Assembly: GCA_050298555.1 (NCBI GenBank)
Contig: JBNKUL010000085.1
Span: 1-50,316, forward strand
Length of the DNA stretch: 50,316 nucleotides
Source of the DNA: JAPHSX01 sp050298555
Lineage (GTDB): Bacteria > Pseudomonadota > Gammaproteobacteria > Thiohalomonadales > Thiohalomonadaceae
Reading direction: 5' to 3'
This document shows, in pieces, positions 9,147 to 16,608 of this stretch. Numbering within the stretch: the first letter of the stretch is position 1; every line of letters begins with the position of its first letter. The notes beneath the pieces were generated by a model. The model searched no databases. It had not been told where the DNA came from and was given only the letters and a program-made list of their open reading frames with translations. A program made the translations under genes and the position numbers.

Positions 9147-10826
9147 ATGTATAAAAGAAGTGCTGTTAAGAGCTATGAGCAAGGGATATCTTTCTATAAG
9201 AAGGGGCGATTAAAAGATGCTGAACTCGCATATAGAAAAGCGATAAAAATACAGCGCAACTTTGTTGAAGCCCACAATAACCTCGGCAATGTTCTGTTGG
9301 ACGAGGGAAGGTATAGAGAGGCGTTAAGGTTTTATAAGAGTGCTCTTGAGCTTATGCCTGAGCATCCAATGCTTCTCAATAATATTGGTAATGTCCTGCA
9401 GTTGACAGGTGACTTCTCTAAGGCAGTTACGTATTTTAATTCCGCCATAACAAAAGACCCGGGCTATGCCGATGCACACAACAATCTTGGTAATACTCTG
9501 AAATCACTGGGGTATATGGAGGAGGCGGCCGCGTCATATAGGCGAGCAATTGATTGCAACAGGAATATGCCGATTGCCTATTTGAATCTTGGTGGGGTGT
9601 TGAGGGAAATGGGGAAGCAGTATGAGGCGTTGGAGAGCTTCAATAATGCAATCACCCTGAAGCCCGACTTGGTTGAGGCCCATAATGGCCGTGGCAACGT
9701 GCTTCATGATTTGGGGCGGACAGCAGAAGCAAGCGAATGTTATGAGCGATCAATAGAGATAAACCCAACGTATACGCTGGCTTATCAACACCTAAGTGTG
9801 TTGAAAACATACCGCCGTGGTGATCCGCAAATTAGGCTGATGGAGGATTTTCTCGCGCAATCAGAACTTAATGATTCGGATCGAATGCATCTCTCTTTCG
9901 CCTTGGCCAAGGCTTATGATGATATTGATGAGTATGATAAGTCATTTCAATGTCTTACTGAGGCGAATCAGCTCCGCAAAAAAGAACTTGCTTATGAGTT
10001 TGTGGATGATGAAAGGTTATTTTCAAGAATTGTCGCGACCTACTCTGAGTTGGCGAAAGTTCCTGTGGCAAACGAGATGCCAAGTGCGCAAGTTCAACCT
10101 GTATTTATTGTGGGTATGCCGCGTTCAGGAACATCGCTTGTAGAACAAATACTGGCAAGTCATTCTTCGGTTTACGGCGCTGGAGAGCTTGGCTCAATGA
10201 AAAGACTTGTTGTGCCAATGATTATGCGATTTGAGAAGCTTGGGGCGACTGCGGACAAGGCCGCGTTTGTACAAAATGAACTCAAGGCTTTACGCGATGG
10301 TTACCTTGGTGTGCTTGATGGCTTGAAGGTCGGTGAAAAAGTTATTACTGACAAAATGCCGCTTAATTTCGAATGGATAGGTTTCATACTCCTGGCATTT
10401 CCTGAAGCAAAAATAATTCATCTAAACCGAGACCCTGTGGCAACCTGCTGGTCAGCATATAAACATTTCTTTTCAAGTAATGGCAATAAATTCTCATATG
10501 ACATGCAGGATGTCGTTAAATTTTATCACCTATATCTTGATCTGATGTCATTTTGGCGCGAGCAATTTCCAGAAAATATATATGACATCAGCTACGAGGC
10601 ACTGACGGAAAACCAGGAAGAAGAGACCAGGAGGTTGCTAAATTTCTGTAACCTTGAATTTGAACAGCAGTGCCTGGAGTTTCATAAAACAAGTAGGGCG
10701 GTCAGCACAGCGAGCAGTATGCAGGTTAGACAAAGAATGTATACGGGAAGCTCCGAAGCGTGGCGTAAGTACGAAAAGCATTTGCGGCCGATAACCAGCG
10801 GCCTACAGGGAATTATGGAAATATAA
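9147..10826 (+). CDS. TPR-repeat sulfotransferase
   Basis: A 559-aa protein of two parts. Residues about 1-220 are six or so tetratricopeptide repeats (for example AHNNLGNVLLDEGRYREALRFYKSALEL). Residues about 315-555 form a PAPS-dependent sulfotransferase domain, with the 5'-phosphosulfate loop GMPRSGTSLVEQIL (about 323-336) and the 3'-phosphate segment HLNRDPVATCWSAYKHFF. There is no signal peptide. Relatives sulfate carbohydrates or proteins, the TPRs probably presenting the acceptor. The gene is visibly AT-rich with many A/T-ending codons, unlike both neighbours, and stands alone between 111-bp and 172-bp gaps; this suggests acquisition by transfer. A weak hairpin (CGCCAG/CTGGCG, 10834-10854) follows. 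Confidence 0.88.
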   Translation: MYKRSAVKSYEQGISFYKKGRLKDAELAYRKAIKIQRNFVEAHNNLGNVLLDEGRYREALRFYKSALELMPEHPMLLNNIGNVLQLTGDFSKAVTYFNSAITKDPGYADAHNNLGNTLKSLGYMEEAAASYRRAIDCNRNMPIAYLNLGGVLREMGKQYEALESFNNAITLKPDLVEAHNGRGNVLHDLGRTAEASECYERSIEINPTYTLAYQHLSVLKTYRRGDPQIRLMEDFLAQSELNDSDRMHLSFALAKAYDDIDEYDKSFQCLTEANQLRKKELAYEFVDDERLFSRIVATYSELAKVPVANEMPSAQVQPVFIVGMPRSGTSLVEQILASHSSVYGAGELGSMKRLVVPMIMRFEKLGATADKAAFVQNELKALRDGYLGVLDGLKVGEKVITDKMPLNFEWIGFILLAFPEAKIIHLNRDPVATCWSAYKHFFSSNGNKFSYDMQDVVKFYHLYLDLMSFWREQFPENIYDISYEALTENQEEETRRLLNFCNLEFEQQCLEFHKTSRAVSTASSMQVRQRMYTGSSEAWRKYEKHLRPITSGLQGIMEI

Positions 10827-10998
10827 TCGTTGTCGCCAGAATATCGAACTGGCGGCGCTGGCCGACCATAGTAAGGATAAGCTAGTATCAACAATGTATT
10901 CCCTGATGCCTTTCAATTTAGGGTCGTAAGTGGTGCTGGGGGAGCTGGTGCTAATATCCGGAATCAGGATCGGAATGACTAAACAGGAAGATACCGTA

Positions 10999-12252
10999 AT
11001 GATAAGAGTAATCATGCTCATCAACGTGCTAATGAGCGCATTTTTGCTAATAGGAACGGGCACGACAGAGGCGCAAGAGGCGAAGGAACCCCTTATCATT
11101 GCACATGTTGCCCCCACAACCGGTCGTTTTGCACTGCATGCAGAGTCTGACCGTCGAGGTGTGGAGATGGCCATCGATGAGTACAACGCGCGCGGCGGTG
11201 TGCTGGGGCGCGACATTATCCTTATCTCGCGCAACCCCACCCTGAACCCAAAGAGAGCGGCCGAGGTGGCCGAAGAGCTCATCACGCAGACGCAAACCGC
11301 ATTCATGGTGGGGGCGATCAGTTCCGGTGTGGCGGCCAGCATGTCGGCGGTATGTCAGCGCCACGGCATGATCTTCATCAACACCAACTCTTCCGCCCCA
11401 TCGGAATCGACCAGCCGTGCCCATCGAAGCAAGTTTGTTTTCGACACCCACGGGGCCAACATCAATCGTGCACTGCTGAAGTATGCGCTGGGGATGAAGG
11501 AATCAAAGCGTGTCGTACTGCTCTCTGAGGACAACGAATTCGGGCGCAGTAATGCCGCCGCCATGCGCCCCTATATCAAGGAGTATGGGGGGCAGGTTGT
11601 TGGTGAGGTCACCACGCCTGACGACCTGCCGGACCCGGCCGCAACACTGAGGCAGGTCGCCGCCATTGAGGCTGACGTGGTGGCCTTGAGCATCAGCGGC
11701 GACAATCAAATTAAGCTCTTTTCCCATATCGACCCTCAGGTGCTGCAGAGGCAGTCCTGGATCGTCGGCGAAGTGGACTGGGAGGAGCTCTATCCGGCAC
11801 CGGGAACCCCTCGCCCCCTGTTTGGCACCACCTGGGCCTGGCACCTCGATACCCCGGGTACCGAGGAGTTTGTTGAGCGCTACCGCGTGCGATACGGCCA
11901 TACACGTATTGCCTATCCCGGTGATGTGACCCATGCTGCCTACCTGGCAACCAGGGCACTGCTTGGTGCCATTGAGAAGGCCGGTGACACCAACAACCAT
12001 AAAGTCATCGAACAGCTGGAAAACTATGAGGCGAGCGCGGCGGAGAGAATGCAGCATTCGCCGGCAATGATGAACCCGGTTAGCCACCATTTGCAGCAAA
12101 GTGTCTATATCGCACGCTGGAACCCTCGCTCCAGCCGGCCTGAGCTGGGTATCGAAATACTCGGCCATATCACGCCCGAAGAGGCCTATTACGAACCGGA
12201 GTCAGAGACACGTCTGGAGCCACTTGGAGAGACCCCGGTTTTCGCACGATGA
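10999..12252 (+). CDS. Periplasmic binding protein (type I) coupled to a c-di-GMP enzyme
   Basis: A 417-aa protein resembling amide/urea-type ABC binding proteins. I chose the ATG at 10999 because AGGAAG lies upstream and it opens a Sec signal peptide (MIRVIMLINVLMSAFLLIGT...AQ). The body starts LIIAHVAPTTGRFALHAESD and contains MVGAISSGVAASMSAV and an RVVLLSEDNEFGRS segment. No transport genes are adjacent. Instead its stop overlaps the ATG of a membrane PAS-GGDEF-EAL protein by 4 bp (ATGA). This implies that it acts as the ligand-sensing partner of that enzyme and not in import. It may sense the same class of solute as the neighbouring importer, but that is a guess. Confidence 0.85.
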   Translation: MIRVIMLINVLMSAFLLIGTGTTEAQEAKEPLIIAHVAPTTGRFALHAESDRRGVEMAIDEYNARGGVLGRDIILISRNPTLNPKRAAEVAEELITQTQTAFMVGAISSGVAASMSAVCQRHGMIFINTNSSAPSESTSRAHRSKFVFDTHGANINRALLKYALGMKESKRVVLLSEDNEFGRSNAAAMRPYIKEYGGQVVGEVTTPDDLPDPAATLRQVAAIEADVVALSISGDNQIKLFSHIDPQVLQRQSWIVGEVDWEELYPAPGTPRPLFGTTWAWHLDTPGTEEFVERYRVRYGHTRIAYPGDVTHAAYLATRALLGAIEKAGDTNNHKVIEQLENYEASAAERMQHSPAMMNPVSHHLQQSVYIARWNPRSSRPELGIEILGHITPEEAYYEPESETRLEPLGETPVFAR

Positions 12253-15200
12253 CCTATCGCAAACTGAGCTTTGTCTCGCGCATCACACTGTTGGTGTTGT
12301 GTGTCGAAGTCGCGGCCTTTACTGCACTGGGGTATTTTTATGTTGAACAGTACAGCCGTGCGGAGGTAGAGCGGCTGCATTCTCGTTTTTCCCTGGTTCA
12401 GGACATGATGCAGAACGGCGAGTTGCCTGTCAGTGCCATCTCCCGTCAACCGTTTTTAACCCAACTGCTGGACACACCCTACCTGGGGGGAATGGTGATC
12501 GGTGCCAATGGCCGGGTCATCGTCTCTACGGAGCTGCGCCAGCTGGGGAAGCATGCGAGTAAGCTGGATAACTTCGACGTTAACTGGTTAAGGCTGAGTG
12601 ACAGCTCAAACCACATCATCTCTAAAACGGACCGCCATACGGAGATTCTAAGAATTAGAGGTGGCAGCAGCGAGGTGCCGCTCTATACCGTGGTGCTGAC
12701 GGCGAGTACCCGGGGAATTCAGCAGAGAAGGGACAATCTCATTCAGAAAAGTCTCCTGGGCTCGTTGCTGTTTATTCTCCTTAGCAGTGGCGGAATCGTC
12801 TTCATTGCACGGCGCTTCTATCGGAGTGAGCAGAAAACGCGTGCCGTCAAGCAGCAACTGGAGCAGGTGTTGTGGAGTAGTGGCGATGGCTGGTGGGACT
12901 GGAATGTTAAGACCGGAGAGGCCTATTTCGACCAGCGCTGGTTAGGCATGCTGGGCTATACGCAGGATGAAGTTGAGCCTGACTTTCATGGTTGGGAATC
13001 GCTCCTGCATCCTGACGATGTGGAGACGGTGCAGAAGCAGTTGAATTCGCACCTGAAGGGGGCGGCGAAGGATTACGAAGTTCGTTTCCGCATGCGCTGT
13101 AAAAATAGCGAGTGGAAATGGATCCTGGCTCGGGGAAAGATTGTGGAGCGGGATGATTCAGGCCGACCGCTACGTATGGCCGGGACACACAGCGATATCA
13201 GTGAGCGCAAACGCTTCGAGGAGAGCCTGGAAGAGAGCCTGGAGGTGTATCAGGCGGCCATCAATACCCCTTCCCTCGGCTTTTGCTCGGTAGACAACCA
13301 GGGCAGGATAGTCGAAGTTAATGACACCTATATAAGGCAGTCCGGCTTCAGTCGTGAGGAGCTTGTCTCCATGAGCGTTTCCGACCTGGAGGCCAGGGAC
13401 TCTCAGGACGAGATTAAGAGCCGCATCGATAAGATTGTGACGGCGGGACACGTTCAGTTTCGTACCGAACACAGAAGGAAGGATGGCTCGCTCTGGCCGA
13501 CCGAGGTGTTCATCACCTACTCCGCTGTTCAGGGTGGAAGGTTTTTCGCCTTCTTCGAAGACCTGACGGACGTTATCGAACAGGAGCGCCGGCTTGAGCT
13601 GGCATCGCGCGTGTTCGACACCATGAACCAGGCCGTGGTGGTCACCGACGCGTCGAATAAAATCGTCTCACTCAATCCCGCTGCCACCGAGATAACCGGT
13701 TATACCCTTACCGAGGTTCGGGGTAAGAACCCGAGCGTTTTCGCTTCGGGGCGTCACGGCAGTGTTTTTTACGCTGAGATGTGGGACTCGCTAAAGCGTA
13801 CCGGTTTCTGGGAAGGCGAGGTGTGGGACCGCCGCAAAAATGGCGAAGTGTATCCAAAGTGGCTGACTATCAATGCCATCTACAACACCAATAACGAGCT
13901 TGATCAATACGTTTCGGTTTTTTCAGATATCACGGAGCGCAAGAAAACCGAAGAATTGATCTGGAAGCAGGCCAACTTCGACGCACTGACCGGCCTGGCC
14001 AACCGCATTCAGTTCCAGGACCACCTGGTGAATGAGTTGGAAAGACACCATCGCGAAGGAAGCCGGCTTGCAGTGGTCTACCTGGACCTCGATGGCTTCA
14101 AGGACGTCAACGATAGCCTGGGCCATGCGGCGGGTGATACGCTGCTGGTCGACGTGGCCAGCCGGCTTGGACAGCGTGTGCGTAAGTCCGATATGGTGGC
14201 CAGGCTCGGGGGGGATGAGTTCGTCGTATTGGTGACGGATTTTGAAGAGCCGGAACTTGTCGGCTCGCTCGCAGAAGATGTCCTGGAGGCACTGCAAGAG
14301 CCGGTTAAAATCAAGGAGACTGAGGTTCACATAGGCGCAAGTATTGGGATCTCCATCTATCCGGATGACGGTGTCTCCAGTGAAGAGCTGATAAAAAATG
14401 CCGACATCGCCATGTATCAGGCCAAGGATAGTGGCAAGAATAATTTCCAGTTCTTCCTCCCGGAGATGAATGCCAAGGCGCAGCACCGCCTGTCACTGAT
14501 ACGTGACCTTCATCGCGCTGTGGAGAATGGGGATTTTGAACTCTATTACCAGCCAAAGGTTCGTCTGCCAGACCAGCGAATCATTGGCATGGAGGCCCTT
14601 ATTCGTTGGCCATTGGAAGAAGGGGTGATGGTCTCTCCTGTCGATTTTATCCCCTGTGCCGAAGAGACCGGGCTCATTATCCCCATCGGTAACTGGGTTC
14701 TCGAGGAGGCCTGTCGCCAGACCCGCGAATGGAACCGAAAATTCGGTGCACGTTTGCAGGTGGCGGTTAACCTGTCGTCAAGACAGTTCCGGAGCGAAGG
14801 GTTTCTCGATGATGTGATGAATACCGTCAACGCCACGGGGATGTCAGGCGACCTGCTCGAGCTGGAGATCACCGAAAGCATTCTGATGGAAGATGTGGAG
14901 GAGGCTATTCGGGTTATGCACGGCATAAGGGAGAAGGGGATCTCCATCGCCATTGATGACTTTGGCACCGGGTACTCGTCGCTTAACTACCTCAAGCGTT
15001 TCCCGATCACGACACTAAAGATTGATAAATCCTTTGTCGGCGATCTGGTGGAGGAGTCAGATGATGCGGCGATCGTAGGCTCTACCATCATATTGGCAAG
15101 GAGTCTTAAGCTGGATGTGGTGGCTGAAGGTGTCGAGACCAGCGAGCAGCTTGAGTTTCTTACCGCCCAGCAGTGCCACTCCGCGCAAGGTTACTATATT

Positions 15201-15269
15201 TCAAAACCGATGCCGGCAGATGAGTTCGAACAGTACCTCAACACGAATAGCGATAAGCTGATCTCCTAA
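12249..15269 (+). CDS. Membrane PAS-PAS-PAS-GGDEF-EAL c-di-GMP protein
   Basis: A 1006-aa protein. Two membrane helices (about residues 10-32 and 160-180) bracket a periplasmic domain of about 125 aa. Three PAS domains follow (about 205-320, 330-445, 455-560), then GGDEF and EAL. The cyclase site is intact (RLGGDEF, GGDEF at 654-658) with an inhibitory RxxD site (RKSD) five residues before it. The phosphodiesterase motifs are also intact: MEALIRWP (EAL at 782-784), NLSSRQF, ELEITES, DDFGTGYSSL, LKIDKSFV and AEGVE. Either activity is therefore possible. Translationally coupled to the upstream binding protein, it probably reads ligand occupancy across the membrane. It converges with the response-regulator gene across only 10 bp. 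Confidence 0.92.
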   Translation: MTYRKLSFVSRITLLVLCVEVAAFTALGYFYVEQYSRAEVERLHSRFSLVQDMMQNGELPVSAISRQPFLTQLLDTPYLGGMVIGANGRVIVSTELRQLGKHASKLDNFDVNWLRLSDSSNHIISKTDRHTEILRIRGGSSEVPLYTVVLTASTRGIQQRRDNLIQKSLLGSLLFILLSSGGIVFIARRFYRSEQKTRAVKQQLEQVLWSSGDGWWDWNVKTGEAYFDQRWLGMLGYTQDEVEPDFHGWESLLHPDDVETVQKQLNSHLKGAAKDYEVRFRMRCKNSEWKWILARGKIVERDDSGRPLRMAGTHSDISERKRFEESLEESLEVYQAAINTPSLGFCSVDNQGRIVEVNDTYIRQSGFSREELVSMSVSDLEARDSQDEIKSRIDKIVTAGHVQFRTEHRRKDGSLWPTEVFITYSAVQGGRFFAFFEDLTDVIEQERRLELASRVFDTMNQAVVVTDASNKIVSLNPAATEITGYTLTEVRGKNPSVFASGRHGSVFYAEMWDSLKRTGFWEGEVWDRRKNGEVYPKWLTINAIYNTNNELDQYVSVFSDITERKKTEELIWKQANFDALTGLANRIQFQDHLVNELERHHREGSRLAVVYLDLDGFKDVNDSLGHAAGDTLLVDVASRLGQRVRKSDMVARLGGDEFVVLVTDFEEPELVGSLAEDVLEALQEPVKIKETEVHIGASIGISIYPDDGVSSEELIKNADIAMYQAKDSGKNNFQFFLPEMNAKAQHRLSLIRDLHRAVENGDFELYYQPKVRLPDQRIIGMEALIRWPLEEGVMVSPVDFIPCAEETGLIIPIGNWVLEEACRQTREWNRKFGARLQVAVNLSSRQFRSEGFLDDVMNTVNATGMSGDLLELEITESILMEDVEEAIRVMHGIREKGISIAIDDFGTGYSSLNYLKRFPITTLKIDKSFVGDLVEESDDAAIVGSTIILARSLKLDVVAEGVETSEQLEFLTAQQCHSAQGYYISKPMPADEFEQYLNTNSDKLIS

Positions 15270-15279
15270 GCGCTGGCCG

Positions 15280-16608
15280 CTAGCGCCGCTTTGGAATTCT
15301 CAGCCGCTGCCTCCTCTCCCACAAGGTCTTGCGGCTGATGCCGAGCTTTTTTGCCAGCTCGGTTTCGGTCATCTGCTCTTCGTTTTCCCGCACGAAATTG
15401 ACGAAGTAGTCGTCGAGCGACAGCGCCGCGTTGGTAGCGCCGCGCTCCAGCGTAGTGTGCTGGGTCAGGCCGAGCAGTGGGGTGTCGATCTCGGCGCCAT
15501 CGGCGAGGATCACCGCCCGCTCGATACTGTTCTCCAGCTCGCGCACGTTGCCGGGCCAGGGGTGCCTGTTCATCGCCTCCAGCGCGCCCCTGCTCAGTTG
15601 CATGGGGGGGCGGTTGAGCTTGCGGCAACTACGCTGCAGCAGTTCGTTTGCCAGTTGTTCGATATCGCTGCCACGTTCGCGCAGCGGCGGTAGCTGGATC
15701 TCCATCACATCGAGGCGGAAGAAGAGGTCTTCGCGAAAACGTCCCTGCTGCACCAGTTGCTGCAGGTCGCAGTGGGTGGCGGCGATCAGGCGCAGGTCGA
15801 TACGGCGCGACTGGTTGGCACCGACACGGCGGATCTCGCCGTCCTGCAGCACGCGTAACAGCCGTGCCTGTGCCTCCGGCGGCAGTTCACTCACCTCGTC
15901 GAGAAACAGGGTGCCGCCGTGTGCCGCCTCGACCAGTCCGCTGTGGCTGTCGTGGGCACCTGGAAAGGCCCCCCTTTCATGTCCGAACAGTTCGGACTCG
16001 ATCAGCGACTCGGAGATGGCGGCGCAGTTGACGGTGATGAGCGGAGCATCGCTACGCCCACTCTTGGCGTGCAGTGCGCGCGCCACCAGCTCCTTGCCGG
16101 TACCCGACTCGCCGAGCACCAGCACGGTGGTGTCGGTGGGGGCCACACGGTTGATGCGCTCGAACACCTCCTGCATCGGCTCACTGCCGCCGATCATCCC
16201 CTCCACCGGATAACTGTGGGCAAGGTCGGACTTGAGCGCTTCGTTTTGCCGCTGCAGGTCATGCTGCTGCAGTGCGCGCTCGATGGTGAGCAGCATCTCG
16301 TCGTGATCGAAGGGCTTGGCGATATAGTCGACGGCCCCCATACGCATCGCCTCCACCGCCGAGTGGATGCTGGCGTAGCTGGTCATGATCACCACCGGCA
16401 CGCCCTGGGCCCGTGCGATCACCTCGGTGCCGGGGGCGCCAGGCAGTCGCAGGTCGCTAAGGATGAGGTCGTAGGCGTCCAGTTGTCCTGCCGACTCGGC
16501 CTGTTCCACCGACTCCGCTTCGTCGACACGGTAACCGTTGCGGCCGAGCAGGCGGTTGATGCTGCCGCGGATAATGGCCTCGTCCTCAATGACCAGGATC
16601 TGTTTCAT
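15280..16608 (-). CDS. Sigma-54-dependent response regulator (NtrC type), GAFPGA variant
   Basis: A 442-aa regulator. The receiver domain (1-120) has phospho-acceptor Asp52 (ILSDLRLPG), switch Thr76 and Lys98. The AAA+ domain has Walker A GESGTGKE (166-173) and Walker B FLDE (Asp237-Glu238). A Fis-type helix-turn-helix (TELAKKLGISRKTLWERRQRLRIPKRR) ends the protein. The sigma-54-contacting loop, normally GAFTGA, reads GAFPGA (213-218), with CCA coding the Pro. Its ATG overlaps the stop of the kinase gene by 4 bp, so it is the cognate partner of the SLC5-kinase. The 17-bp dyads near both operons have the geometry expected for its binding site; that pairing is inferred. Confidence 0.92.
   Translation of the reverse strand: MKQILVIEDEAIIRGSINRLLGRNGYRVDEAESVEQAESAGQLDAYDLILSDLRLPGAPGTEVIARAQGVPVVIMTSYASIHSAVEAMRMGAVDYIAKPFDHDEMLLTIERALQQHDLQRQNEALKSDLAHSYPVEGMIGGSEPMQEVFERINRVAPTDTTVLVLGESGTGKELVARALHAKSGRSDAPLITVNCAAISESLIESELFGHERGAFPGAHDSHSGLVEAAHGGTLFLDEVSELPPEAQARLLRVLQDGEIRRVGANQSRRIDLRLIAATHCDLQQLVQQGRFREDLFFRLDVMEIQLPPLRERGSDIEQLANELLQRSCRKLNRPPMQLSRGALEAMNRHPWPGNVRELENSIERAVILADGAEIDTPLLGLTQHTTLERGATNAALSLDDYFVNFVRENEEQMTETELAKKLGISRKTLWERRQRLRIPKRR

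Noticed and set aside
10930..10946. GG-N10-GC pattern before the binding-protein gene as a sigma-54 promoter
   Set aside because: Only the two dinucleotides match; the surrounding bases do not fit the consensus and no 17-bp dyad lies nearby.
15265..15300. Terminator between the converging GGDEF-EAL and response-regulator genes
   Set aside because: Only 10 bp separate the genes and the short GCGCT/AGCGC pairing lies partly in coding DNA with no U-run.
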